DNA of 46,691 nucleotides from Actinoplanes nipponensis (GCF_016862275.1 NZ_BOMQ01000091.1:1-46691), one strand, 5' to 3'. Shown: positions 1-7,969, counted from the stretch's first letter. The notes: a model not told the origin generated them from the letters alone. Made by a program: numbers and translations.

Positions 1-420
1 GCCCGCGCTGCCCGCGCTGCCCGCGCTGCCCGCGCTGCCCGCGCTGCCCGCGCTGCCCGCGCTGCCCGCGCTGCCCGCGCTGCCCGCGCTGCCGTCTGCG
101 CCTGCGGTTCCGGCCTTGCCCGAGCTCCCGCCCTCGCCTGTCCAACTTCCATCAGCTGCGCTGCCGCCCGTGCCGGCCTTGCCGGCAAACCCCACGTTGC
201 CCGCGCTGCCGGTGCTGCCTGCGCTGCCCGCGCTGCCGGTGCTGCCTGCCCTGCCGGTGCTGCCCGCGCTGCCTGCCCTGCCTGCGCTGCCCGCCCTGCC
301 CGCGCTGCCTGCCCTGCCTGCCCTGCCGGTGCTGCCGGCGCTGCCCGCCCTGCCCACCCTCCCCGTCCCGCCCACGCCTCCGGTCCCGCCGACCTTCCCG
401 GCCCTGCCGGCACCCCCCAA
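1..420. repeat. Degenerate 9-bp codon-phased repeat
   Basis: A 9-bp unit of the type ctgcccgcg is repeated almost without break over positions 1-95 and again, with variants (ccc/cct/ccg, gcg/gcc, gtg), over about 200-360. The period is exactly three codons, so both strands stay open: plus reads Leu-Pro-Ala/Val, minus reads Gly-Ser/Arg-Ala/Thr. A unique block at about 96-200 separates the two repeat tracts. Perfect identity in the left tract suggests recent expansion or slippage, and the array continues past the left edge. Confidence 0.85.
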
Positions 421-456
421 CCTGCCACCCCCCTCAACCACCCTGCCCACGCTCAT
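1..456 (-). CDS. Alternative: collagen-like Gly-X-Y repeat ORF (partial)
   Basis: The minus strand has an ATG at 456 followed by an open frame to the left edge, with glycine at every third residue (GSAGSAG, GRAGSAG, GSTGSAG). Non-repeat islands such as ADGSWTGEGGSS interrupt it. Gly-X-Y proteins of this type exist in actinobacteria as secreted collagen-like proteins. Third codon positions coincide with those of the plus-strand proline frame, so GC3 cannot separate the two within the repeat. There is no good ribosome site before 456, and no signal peptide is visible in the first 25 residues. I rate this below the plus-strand reading; only one of the two is likely to be expressed. Confidence 0.25.
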   Translation of the reverse strand, partial: MSVGRVVEGGGRLGGAGRAGKVGGTGGVGGTGRVGRAGSAGSTGRAGRAGSAGRAGSAGRAGSAGSTGRAGSTGSAGSAGSTGSAGNVGFAGKAGTGGSAADGSWTGEGGSSGKAGTAGADGSAGSAGSAGSAGSAGSAGSAGSAGSAGSAG

Positions 457-835
457 CCCGCCAGTCCGCCCCCCGACTGCCGCACCCCACCTCACCCTCC
501 CCGACCCGACCCGGCCGGCAGACAAAACCGCCCCCCTGACCCGTCAGCCCGTCGCGACCCCACCCCCGGCCCCTGCCCTCCGAGCACCAGCCACCACCAC
601 CCCCCTCACCCGCTCCCAGGCCCGCCCCCACCCGATCCCCCCGCCGGGCCCCCCGCGGCAGCCCACCGATTCCGCCGGCATGGGCCACTCCCGGGACTCC
701 GGCGGCGCCGGCTCGACCGTGGTGGGCACCGTCCCGTCGTCCTGGCGGCCGGAGATCCGTACCGCCGGCCTGCTGCCGGCCGCCGACTCCGCCGCCCGCG
801 GGCGATCCGTCCGCTACAGCGGACCTCCCAGCTGA
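2..835 (+). CDS. Proline-rich repeat protein, 3' part (partial, runs off left edge)
   Basis: This frame is open from the left edge to the TGA at 833-835. It encodes Leu-Pro-Ala/Val triplets, then a Pro/Thr-rich stretch, then a less repetitive C-terminus ending near GRSVRYSGPPS. The region after the repeat (430-835) keeps almost exclusively G/C third bases and a mixed composition, which is the best argument that this strand is coding. Variation within the repeat is mostly synonymous for Pro and Ala. No domain is recognised; the low-complexity part may be an extended surface or wall-spanning segment, which is inference. A TTG at 116 is a possible internal start, but no ribosome site is convincing. 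The opposite strand has a competing glycine-repeat frame listed separately. Confidence 0.5.
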   Translation, partial: PALPALPALPALPALPALPALPALPALPALPSAPAVPALPELPPSPVQLPSAALPPVPALPANPTLPALPVLPALPALPVLPALPVLPALPALPALPALPALPALPALPVLPALPALPTLPVPPTPPVPPTFPALPAPPNLPPPSTTLPTLIPPVRPPTAAPHLTLPDPTRPADKTAPLTRQPVATPPPAPALRAPATTTPLTRSQARPHPIPPPGPPRQPTDSAGMGHSRDSGGAGSTVVGTVPSSWRPEIRTAGLLPAADSAARGRSVRYSGPPS

Positions 836-1003
836 TCGCCCTCCCTCCGGGGACAGGAAACCGGCCCGCGCCCGGGTGGTGACCCGGCGCCGGCCTTCCG
901 CCGGCCGTTCCTGACATCCGCGCTCCGCCCCGTGACCGGGGCCGGGCCGCGCCGGACGCCGGCATTCCCACCGCGAAGCTTTGACCCTGGCTGGGAGGCC
1001 ATC

Positions 1004-1612
1004 GTGATCCGCATTCTGCTCGTCGAACCCGTGAATCTGCTGCGCGGCGCCCTCGCCGCGACGTTGTCCCTGGAGGAGGACTTCGAGGTGGTCGCCGACC
1101 TGGGCCGCCTCGACGAGGCGCTGGACATGGCCCGGGCCGTGCCGCCGGACGTGGCCGTGATCGGCGTCGACCTGCTGGCCGATGACGGCCTGCGCACGAT
1201 CGACCGGTTCACCCGGGAGCTGCCGCACTGCGCCACCCTGGTGCTGGCCGGCCCGGACGCGCCCGGGCTGCTCGGGCGGGCGCTGGAGGGGCACGTCCGG
1301 GGGGTCGTCGGCACCCACGCCGCGCCGAGCGAGCTGGTGCGCGGCATCCGGCGGCTGGCCCGCGGCGAACGGGTGATCGACGCCGGTCTGGCCGTCGCCG
1401 TGGTGGCCGCCCCGCGCAGCCCGCTGTCAGCGAGGGAGCTGGACGTGCTCGGTGTCGTCGCGTCCGGGGTGCCGTCGCAGGAGGTCGCCGCGAAGCTGCA
1501 TCTGTCGCCAGGCACCGTCCGCAACTACATCTCCGCCATTCTCCGCAAGACCGGTACGCGCAACCGGCTGGAGGCCGTCCGTCTCGCCGAGGAGGCGGGC
1601 TGGTTCCGCTGA
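1004..1612 (+). CDS. Atypical LuxR-family response regulator of the lanthipeptide locus (RamR-like)
   Basis: A 202-aa protein with an N-terminal receiver-like domain (about 1-115) and a C-terminal LuxR/NarL helix-turn-helix (SARELDVLGVVASG...LHLSPGTVRNYISAILRKTGTRNR, about 138-195). The start chosen is GTG 1004, behind GGAGG at about 994-998; longer starts add only low-complexity residues. The receiver looks degenerate. The usual acidic pair after the first strand reads LVEP, and where PDVVLMD normally places the phosphorylated Asp the sequence reads PDVAVIG, so a glycine sits at the acceptor position. That resembles atypical regulators that act without phosphotransfer. It lies convergent to the lanthipeptide operon, as RamR/AmfR-type activators often lie beside SapB-type genes; control of that operon is inferred from position and family. 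Confidence 0.85.
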   Translation: MIRILLVEPVNLLRGALAATLSLEEDFEVVADLGRLDEALDMARAVPPDVAVIGVDLLADDGLRTIDRFTRELPHCATLVLAGPDAPGLLGRALEGHVRGVVGTHAAPSELVRGIRRLARGERVIDAGLAVAVVAAPRSPLSARELDVLGVVASGVPSQEVAAKLHLSPGTVRNYISAILRKTGTRNRLEAVRLAEEAGWFR

Positions 1613-3307
1613 CGGCGCCGGGCCGGGACCGTCCCAGTGGCCGACGATGGCGCGGTACAGCGGCGCGGTCCTCCGCAGCGACTCGTCGGTGCCCAGGATC
1701 GCGTTCCGGCCGTCCAGCAGCAGGATCCGGTCGGCCCGCAGCGCCGAGGTGACCCGGTGGGCGACCACCACCAGCGGGCCCGGGCGGTCGGCGAAGGCCC
1801 GTTCGGCGCGGGCCTCGCCGGCGGCGTCGAGGTGGCAGGTGGCCTCGTCGAGCAGCGCCAGCCGGGCCGGGGAGAGGTACGCCCGGGCCAGGGCCACCAG
1901 CTGCCGCTCGCCCGCCGACAGCCGGTCCGGGGTGACCGTCGCGGGGTAGCCGCCGAGCCGCTCGACCAGGTCGCGCAGGCCGACGGCGTCCACCGCCCGG
2001 TCGAGGTCGCGGTCGGTGGCGGCGGGGCGCAGGTAGCGCAGGTTGTCCCGCAGGGTGCCGCTGAAGACGTACGCCTCCTGCGGGATGAGCACCCGGTGCC
2101 GGGCCAGGGTCCGGGCGTCGAGGTCGGCCAGGCGGGTCCCGCCCAGCCGGGCCTCGCCGCGCCCGGGTCGCAGGGTGCCGGCCAGCAGGGCGACCAGGGT
2201 GGACTTGCCGATGCCGCTGGGGCCGACGATCGCCAGGTGGTCGCCGTCGCGCAGGTCGAGGTCGAGGTCGCGGACCACGGGCTCGGCGTGCCGGCCGTAC
2301 GAGAACGTGACGCCGCGCAGGCTCACGTCCGCTGTGTCCGGCTGTCGCGCCGCCGAGGCCGGTCCGGCCGCCGGGCCGGGCCCGGCGGCGCGCAGGATGC
2401 GTTCGAGGGTCACGGTGAGGCGTACCCCGCCGCCGCCGAGGCCGCCGATCAGGGTGTTCAGGGCGGGCTGCACGCCGTGCAGCAGGTAGGTCAGGGCGCC
2501 GAGGACCGCGCCGGCGGTCAGCCCTCCGCGGATCAGCCACGGCGTCGCCAGCAGCACGACCACGACCGGCAGCCAGCCGGCGACGGCCAGGCTGAGGCCG
2601 CGGACGGCCGTCATGCGGGCCACCGCGCGTTCCGCCGCGGCCTGGCCGTCCACCGGCCCGGCGAGGGCGGCGGCCACCCGGTCCTCCGCCCCGCACGCGA
2701 CGACGTCCCGCAGCCCCGCGAACGCCAGGCCGGCGCGGTCGGCGAGCTCCTCGTCGGCGTGCACGTACGCGCGCTGCCGGGCGACCATCGCCGGCAGGGT
2801 CGCGGCGAACAGGGCCAGGCCGGCCAGGATCGGCGCCGCCACGGCCAGGGCGAGCCGCGGCGCCAGCGCGGCCAGGCCCAGCAGCGCCCCGGTCACCGCG
2901 AACAGGAAGCCGCGCAGCGTCATGACCGCCCCGGCGAACGTGTCCCGGACGATCTCGACCTGGTGGGTGAGCCGGGCCACGGCCCCGCGTCCGTCGCCGC
3001 CGCCCGCCGCCGACCGCAGCGCGCCGCCCACGACGCGGGTCACCAGGTCGTCGCGCAGCGGCTCGGCCAGGCCGGCCAGGCAGCGGTAGGTGTTGCGGGT
3101 GCCGGCCGCGCCCAGCACGACCGCCGCCGCGAGCAGGCCGAGCCAGGCCAGGCCGGTGCGCGGCTGGCCGGCGAGGAAGCCGCGGTCCACGGCGTGGGCG
3201 ACGGCCTGCCCGGACAGCACCGCGGGCACCGCCTCGACGGCCGACCACCAGGCCAGCCGGCCCAGCTCGGCGGGATGGCGGCGCAGGAACCGCAGCAGGT
3301 ACCTCAT
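1427..3307 (-). CDS. ABC transporter permease/ATPase, second half-transporter of lanthipeptide operon (RamA/RamB-like)
   Basis: A 626-aa half-size exporter: transmembrane domain about 1-300, then an ATPase domain with Walker A GPSGIGKST, signature LSAGERQ, Walker B LALLDEATCHLD and a switch His in VVVAHRVTS. The ATG at 3307 overlaps the upstream transporter stop as ATGA, which implies translational coupling and a heterodimeric exporter. The likely job is to export the modified lanthipeptide. The domain finishes normally near GHWDG (about codon 563), yet the frame stays open for roughly 60 more residues, antisense to the 3' end of the regulator gene, and stops only at 1427. Either the protein has an odd tail or the real sequence has a nearer end; I see no stop in this frame before 1427. 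Confidence 0.88.
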   Translation of the reverse strand: MRYLLRFLRRHPAELGRLAWWSAVEAVPAVLSGQAVAHAVDRGFLAGQPRTGLAWLGLLAAAVVLGAAGTRNTYRCLAGLAEPLRDDLVTRVVGGALRSAAGGGDGRGAVARLTHQVEIVRDTFAGAVMTLRGFLFAVTGALLGLAALAPRLALAVAAPILAGLALFAATLPAMVARQRAYVHADEELADRAGLAFAGLRDVVACGAEDRVAAALAGPVDGQAAAERAVARMTAVRGLSLAVAGWLPVVVVLLATPWLIRGGLTAGAVLGALTYLLHGVQPALNTLIGGLGGGGVRLTVTLERILRAAGPGPAAGPASAARQPDTADVSLRGVTFSYGRHAEPVVRDLDLDLRDGDHLAIVGPSGIGKSTLVALLAGTLRPGRGEARLGGTRLADLDARTLARHRVLIPQEAYVFSGTLRDNLRYLRPAATDRDLDRAVDAVGLRDLVERLGGYPATVTPDRLSAGERQLVALARAYLSPARLALLDEATCHLDAAGEARAERAFADRPGPLVVVAHRVTSALRADRILLLDGRNAILGTDESLRRTAPLYRAIVGHWDGPGPAPSAEPARLLGETDGLQPVARTGLAENGGDVVADGAWRQMQLRGDLLRRHPGRDDTEHVQLPR

Positions 3308-5007
3308 CGGCCGGCCCCGGGGAACAGCGCCCGGTAGCCCGGGTCGCGCCACAGCACCCGGTGCTCGGCGTACCCGCGGAGCCGGCCGTGGTCGAGCCAG
3401 GCGACCCGGTCGACCCGGGCGGCGGTGCCGGCCCGGTGGGTGACGACCAGGCGGGTACGGCGGTCAGCGGCGTCGATCAGCGCCCGGCCGACCTCGTGCT
3501 CGGTCACCGTGTCCAGGCTGGAGGTGGCGTCGTCGAGGACCAGCAGCCGTTGCGCCCCCAGGGCCCGGGCGATGCCGAGCCGCTGCGCCTCGCCGCCGGA
3601 GAGCGGGGTGTCGGCCAGTCGCGTGTCGTACCCGTCGGGCAGGCGCTCGATGACGGTGTCGATGCGGGCGGCCCGGGCGGCGGCCCGGATCCGGGCCGCG
3701 GTGGGGGCGCCGGGGCCCAGGGCGAGGGCGGCGTCGACGGTCTCGCCGACGAGGACGGGACGGGCGAAGGCGTACCCGACGGCGCGGCGCAGCGACTCGT
3801 GGCGTACCCGGGGCAGCGGCACCCCGTCGAGCAGCACCTCGCCCTCGTCCGGGTCGAGGAGCCGGCCGCAGGCCGCGACCAGCGCGGACTTGCCCGCGCC
3901 GGACGGGCCGACCACCGCCACGGTGGCGCCGGCCGCGACCACCAGGTCGAGGTGGTCGAGCACCGGCGGCCGGCCCGCGCCGTCCGGGTGGCGCACGGTG
4001 ACCCCGCGCAGCTCCAGGCGGCCGGCGCCGGGCGGGAGGTCCCGCCGGCCGTACCGCTGCGCCGGCGCGGCCAGGATCTCGGCGGTCCGGCGGCAGCCGG
4101 CCCGGCTGCGGGCGATGCGGCCCAGCACGCCGACCACCCCGCCGAGCCCGGCGCCGAGCGCGACGTACTGCAGCGCGGCCAGCACCGCGCCGGGGGTCAG
4201 CCGGCCGGCGGCGAGCGCGAGCCCGGCCACGGCGACCACGGCCAGCTGCATGAGGGGCGCCAGCAGGACGCCCTGCGCCGCGGCCCGGCCGATCGCGTCC
4301 CAGATGCGGGCGCCGTGCCGGCCCAGCTCGGGCAGCGGCCGCAGCACCCGCCGGATCTCCGCGTCCACGGTGGCGGCGGCCCCGATCGTGCGCGCGCCGG
4401 TCAGGGCCTCGGCCAGCCGCGCGGCGATGGTGCTCTGGGTGTGCTGGTAACGGGTGGCGGCGTCGGCCGTGTCGGCCACGTACGCGCGCAGCAGCAGGGT
4501 CAGCACCACCAGTCCGGCGACGAACGTCGCGCCCAGCCACGGGTCGATGAGGGTCAGGGCGACCAGGCTGCCCGCCGGCGGCACGAGCGCGGTGGCGGCC
4601 AGGGCGACGGCCGGGCCGGCCCCGGCCGCGCCGGGAACCTGGCCCACCAGCCGGCTGACCAGGTCGCCGGCCGGGTGCCGCCGGGCGGCGCCGGGAGCCA
4701 GCGCGAGCACGTGGCGGATCAGGGTGTGCCGCAGCCGGGCGGTGGCCCGGGCGGTGCCCAGGCCGGCCGCGAGCCCGGTCAGGATCTCGGCGGCGGCGAT
4801 GACGGCGATGAGGGCGACGGCCGCGGCGATCCAGCGGCCGGGGCGGTCGCCGGGCCGCAGCGCCGCGTCGACGGCGGCGCCCAGCACGGCCGGGAGCAGC
4901 AGGTCCGCCCCGGCCACGGCCAGGGCGCTCACCGCCAGCACGGCGATCCACGGCCCGCCGTGCCGGACCGCGCGGGCGAGCACCCGGTCGCCGGTCACCG
5001 CGGACAT
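3304..5007 (-). CDS. ABC transporter permease/ATPase, first half-transporter of lanthipeptide operon (RamA/RamB-like)
   Basis: A 567-aa half-size ABC exporter. Residues 1-300 are membrane-spanning (for example WIAVLAVSALAVAGADLLL and ATFVAGLVVLTLLLRAYV). The C-terminal ATPase has Walker A GPSGAGKSA, signature LSGGEAQ and Walker B LLVLDDATSSLD. In this Walker B the usual catalytic Glu is Asp, while the partner transporter keeps DE, so the pair may have one degenerate and one canonical ATP site, as heterodimeric exporters often do. ATG 5007 follows a strong GAGGAGG. The gene begins 92 bp after the precursor gene and is separated from it by a hairpin at 5047-5084. It probably pairs with the next gene to move the mature peptide across the membrane. 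Confidence 0.88.
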   Translation of the reverse strand: MSAVTGDRVLARAVRHGGPWIAVLAVSALAVAGADLLLPAVLGAAVDAALRPGDRPGRWIAAAVALIAVIAAAEILTGLAAGLGTARATARLRHTLIRHVLALAPGAARRHPAGDLVSRLVGQVPGAAGAGPAVALAATALVPPAGSLVALTLIDPWLGATFVAGLVVLTLLLRAYVADTADAATRYQHTQSTIAARLAEALTGARTIGAAATVDAEIRRVLRPLPELGRHGARIWDAIGRAAAQGVLLAPLMQLAVVAVAGLALAAGRLTPGAVLAALQYVALGAGLGGVVGVLGRIARSRAGCRRTAEILAAPAQRYGRRDLPPGAGRLELRGVTVRHPDGAGRPPVLDHLDLVVAAGATVAVVGPSGAGKSALVAACGRLLDPDEGEVLLDGVPLPRVRHESLRRAVGYAFARPVLVGETVDAALALGPGAPTAARIRAAARAARIDTVIERLPDGYDTRLADTPLSGGEAQRLGIARALGAQRLLVLDDATSSLDTVTEHEVGRALIDAADRRTRLVVTHRAGTAARVDRVAWLDHGRLRGYAEHRVLWRDPGYRALFPGAGR

Positions 5008-5046
5008 CGCGCCTCCTCGGACGGTTGTCGGGTCGCGACGAGAAGG

Positions 5047-5084
5047 GCGGCCCCGGAACCGGGGGGTGTCCGGTCCGGGGCCGC
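5047..5084 (-). terminator. GC-rich hairpin between precursor and transporter genes (attenuator candidate)
   Basis: An 11-bp perfect outer stem (gcggccccgga pairs with tccggggccgc), a single bulged A, a 4-bp inner stem and a 7-nt loop start 16 nt after the precursor stop codon. No U-tract follows on the minus strand. A partial terminator or RNA-stabilising hairpin here would let the precursor be made in excess over its exporter, a common arrangement in lanthipeptide operons; that role is inferred. Confidence 0.7.
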
Positions 5085-5099
5085 GCCGTTCCCGCCTCG

Positions 5100-5228
5100 T
5101 CAGTTACAGGTCGTGACGCTCAGCGAGCTGTCGCCGCAGAGCAGCAGGCTGGCCCGGCTGCCACCGCCGCCGCCGGAGTTCTTCGCCTCGGTGGACAGTT
5201 CCATTCCCTGCAGGTCGAGAAGTGCCAT
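5100..5228 (-). CDS. ramS: SapB/AmfS-like class III lanthipeptide precursor (42 aa)
   Basis: A short gene on the minus strand: ATG 5228 behind GGAGGAG, TGA at 5100-5102. The leader begins MALLDLQGMEL, matching the LF/LLDLQxME recognition motif of RamS/AmfS peptides, and is followed by STEAKNS and a five-Gly run. The core is SRASLLLCGDSSLSVTTCN. From memory, the Streptomyces coelicolor SapB core is TG plus the same residues with Ile in place of the Val, so the two differ at one aligned position. Two SxxSxxxC units are visible (Ser24-Ser27-Cys31 and Ser34-Ser37-Cys41), the pattern that gives two rings plus dehydroalanines in SapB. The gene sits between synthetase and exporters. The product should be an amphipathic surface-active peptide aiding aerial growth or sporangium emergence; that biological role in this organism is inferred. 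Confidence 0.95.
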   Translation of the reverse strand: MALLDLQGMELSTEAKNSGGGGGSRASLLLCGDSSLSVTTCN

Positions 5229-5285
5229 GGTCGTTCTCCTCCTTGCTCGGTGGTGCGTTCTTCTTCCCGCCCGGTCGGGCGGAAG

Positions 5286-7865
5286 TCATCGGGCGCCGGC
5301 CGGGCCGGCCGCCGGGGCGAGGAACGGCAGGTCGGCCGCGGGGTCGTGGCGGGCCGCGCCGAGGGCGAGCAGCACCCCGGCCGTGCCGGTGGCCAGGTCC
5401 ATGGACAGCCGCAGCAGCTGGTCGCCGGGGAAGGCGAGCCCGCTGCGGAACGGCACCGCGTGCCAGGCCAGGTTGCCGACCTGCCGGTCCAGCCGGTCGT
5501 CGTCGCGGTCGTGGCCGGCCAGGTAGCGGATGATCCCGGCGCGCCCGGCGAACAGCCCGGCCTGGGCGTAGAACGGGGACCCGGCGGCGCGGCCGATCGC
5601 GGCGCCGGCCCGGGCCAGGCGCTCGTCGGGGCGGTGGGCGAGCACCTGGTCGAGCACGATGCCGATGCCGGTGCTGCCCTGGGCCAGGTACGGCATGGTG
5701 CGCCAGCCCTCGTCGACCTCCAGCGCGCCGTCGGCCCGGGTGACGCAGCGGCGCAGGTCCTGGCGGAGCGCCGTCACGGCCCGGTCCAGCTGGGCGGGGT
5801 CGCCGGTGCGCTCGTACAGCCGCAGGAAGAGCAGGGCGGGACCGGTCCAGCCGTGGGTGAGCCCGGCCCGGGGCTGCCGTCCGCCGCTGACGGCGCGCTC
5901 ACCGGCCGGCGGCTCCTCGGCGGCGACCGCGGCCAGCCGGGCGGACACCAGGTCGGTGGCGCGGCGGGCGGCGTCGTGCAGCGCCGTCTCGCCGGTGGCG
6001 TCGGCGAGGTGCAGCAGGCTGAGGGCGATGCCGGCCAGCCCGCTCATCAGGTCGGTGCCCAGCTCGTCCCAGGGTTCGCCCAGGCAGCGTGCGAGCACGT
6101 CGAGCGCTTCCTGGCGGCGGTCCAGCTCGTGCAGGACGTACGCGACCCCGTGCAGCCCGTCGTAGAAGCCCAGGCGCGAGCCGGAGGACGGGCGCAGCGC
6201 CCGCCGCACGAGCCAGTCCTCGAAGCCGGGGAACGGGCCGGCGCCGGTGGCGGCCAGGGCGTGCAGCACGCCGGCGGCGCCGTAGGCCAGGTTCAGCCCG
6301 CCGGAGTGGAACTGCTCGATGTCGCCGGGGAACAGCCGGTCGTCGCGGCGCGGGGTGGCACTGTCCACGATGGCGTCGGTGAGCCGGCGCATCAGGGCCG
6401 GCACGTCGGTGTCCGGCCGCGGCCGGGCAGCCGGGCCGGGGGCGGCGGGCCGCCCGGTGATCGTGGCGACCGCCTCGTCGAGGAACTCGGCCGGCACCTC
6501 GAAGTGCTCGGCGATCACGGCGGCGAAGTCACGTGCCTTCTCCGGCGCCAGCCGCAGCATGGCGGTCAGCGGCAGGAACATCGCCAGCCGCAGGCAGGCC
6601 AGGGCGTACCGGTCGACGTCGGGCCCGGTGACCCCGCGGGGCGCCGCGAAGCCCTGGTTGCGCAGGCCCGGGCGGCGGTAGCCGTCCGCCGGGCCGGCCA
6701 CCTCGAAGTCGATGAGGACCGCGGTGTCCGCGTCCGGGCCGTCCGTGCGCACCAGCACGTTGAACAGGTGCAGGTCGCCGTAGACCAGGCCGCGCTCGTG
6801 GACCGCGTCGATGATCCGCTCGACCTGGGCGTAGACGTGCAGCGCCCACCGGCTGTACGCGCGGTACCGCTCGGCGCCGGCCCGCGCGTCGATCAGCGGG
6901 TACCGGTCCACCAGCAGCTTGTTCAGCGGCACGGCGTCGATGTGCTCCAGGGCCAGGAAGTCGTGCTCGCCGAGGCGGAACCGGTCGTGCACGCGGGGCA
7001 CGCCGGGCAGGTCGGACAGCAGCTCCAGCGCCTCCTGCTCGCGGGTGAGCCGGGCCACCGCGTCCACGCCGTCGGCGTCGAGGCCGGCGTGCGGCCGCGC
7101 CTCCTTGAGCACCACGCGGTCGCCGGTCCGGGTGTCGGTGCCCCGGTAGAGGCCGCCGCCGTTGGAGAAGTGGATGACCTCCTCGATCCGGTACGGCAGG
7201 TCGACCACGGTGGTGGCGTTGCGGGCGGCCAGGTGCGGGCCGAGGAACCGGGGCAGCGGGACCCAGTCCGGCGTCCGGAAGACCGGGTCGCGCCGGTCGG
7301 GGACGAGCCGGCCGGACGGGTCGGCCAGGGCCGGCTCGACCACGCCGTCCGCGACGCAGTACCGGGCGGCGAAACCGCCGTACCGCACGTGCACGGGTCC
7401 GTCGCCCAGGCGCAGGTCGCTGAGGATGTACGGGCCCGGCTCGCCGTCGAGCAGCTCGCCGAGTTCCTTGCCGACGACCTCCAGCTCGGCGTCGTCGCGC
7501 GGGTACACGGTGATGAACTTGCCGCTGGAGCCGCGCCGGGCGTACTTGGCGTTGCGCAGCAGCAGCGCGGCGCGGCCGTGGATGAACTTGAACGGCAGGC
7601 CCCGGGACCGGCAGTAGCCGAAGACCCGGTCCAGGACCCGTTCCGCGTTGTCGAGGCAGGCCGAGACGTGGATCTTCCAGCCCTGGTCGGGCAGCTCGCC
7701 GCCCTCCGGGCCGTAGATCAGCCAGTCGTCCAGCGTCTCGCGCCGCCAGCCGTCCGGCACCGGACGCCGGGCCGCGGCGAACCAGGTCGCCTCGGGCTGG
7801 GCGCTGGTCAGCGCGTCGTAGAAGTACGGGTCGGCGACGCAGAACCGTTCGTACTGCTTGTCCAT
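5286..7865 (-). CDS. ramC: Class III lanthipeptide synthetase (LanKC, RamC/AmfT-like)
   Basis: An 859-aa three-domain enzyme. The N-terminal ~220 residues are the phospho-Ser/Thr lyase region (KFIHGRAALLLRNAKYARRGSSGKFITVYP). A Ser/Thr kinase-like domain follows (about 220-490), with LALEHIDAVPLNKLL, catalytic-loop YGDLHLFNVLV and metal-binding LIDFE. The C-terminal half (about 510-859) is LanC-like, with GLTHGWTGPALLFLRLYER and YLAQGSTGIGIVLDQ, but has none of the Cys and Cys-His zinc ligands of class I/II cyclases, as expected for class III. It phosphorylates precursor Ser residues, eliminates phosphate and closes the thioether rings. ATG 7865 is preceded by GGAGGGGAG. It heads the operon, and the precursor gene starts 57 bp downstream. 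Confidence 0.95.
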   Translation of the reverse strand: MDKQYERFCVADPYFYDALTSAQPEATWFAAARRPVPDGWRRETLDDWLIYGPEGGELPDQGWKIHVSACLDNAERVLDRVFGYCRSRGLPFKFIHGRAALLLRNAKYARRGSSGKFITVYPRDDAELEVVGKELGELLDGEPGPYILSDLRLGDGPVHVRYGGFAARYCVADGVVEPALADPSGRLVPDRRDPVFRTPDWVPLPRFLGPHLAARNATTVVDLPYRIEEVIHFSNGGGLYRGTDTRTGDRVVLKEARPHAGLDADGVDAVARLTREQEALELLSDLPGVPRVHDRFRLGEHDFLALEHIDAVPLNKLLVDRYPLIDARAGAERYRAYSRWALHVYAQVERIIDAVHERGLVYGDLHLFNVLVRTDGPDADTAVLIDFEVAGPADGYRRPGLRNQGFAAPRGVTGPDVDRYALACLRLAMFLPLTAMLRLAPEKARDFAAVIAEHFEVPAEFLDEAVATITGRPAAPGPAARPRPDTDVPALMRRLTDAIVDSATPRRDDRLFPGDIEQFHSGGLNLAYGAAGVLHALAATGAGPFPGFEDWLVRRALRPSSGSRLGFYDGLHGVAYVLHELDRRQEALDVLARCLGEPWDELGTDLMSGLAGIALSLLHLADATGETALHDAARRATDLVSARLAAVAAEEPPAGERAVSGGRQPRAGLTHGWTGPALLFLRLYERTGDPAQLDRAVTALRQDLRRCVTRADGALEVDEGWRTMPYLAQGSTGIGIVLDQVLAHRPDERLARAGAAIGRAAGSPFYAQAGLFAGRAGIIRYLAGHDRDDDRLDRQVGNLAWHAVPFRSGLAFPGDQLLRLSMDLATGTAGVLLALGAARHDPAADLPFLAPAAGPAGAR

Positions 7866-7969
7866 GGCGCCGGCTCCCCTCCGCTGATCGGTCCTGGTCG
7901 GCTGGCCTTGCTGCCTCCCAGTCTCGGCGCGGCGCAGGGGCGGACCCAGTGAGCGCTGTCATGGGCTCG

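Noticed and set aside
1..420. CRISPR array
   Set aside because: The repeat is a 9-bp codon-phased unit without spacers of constant length.
5104..5289. 61-codon minus-strand frame over the precursor
   Set aside because: A different frame from the SapB-like precursor, with no leader motif; the ribosome site GGAGGAG and the LLDLQ leader belong to the other frame.
5025..7952. Plus-strand open frame of 975 codons antisense to the lanthipeptide operon
   Set aside because: Glu/Gly/Val-rich shadow of the synthetase gene; no ribosome site and no family motif, while the opposite strand has complete domains.
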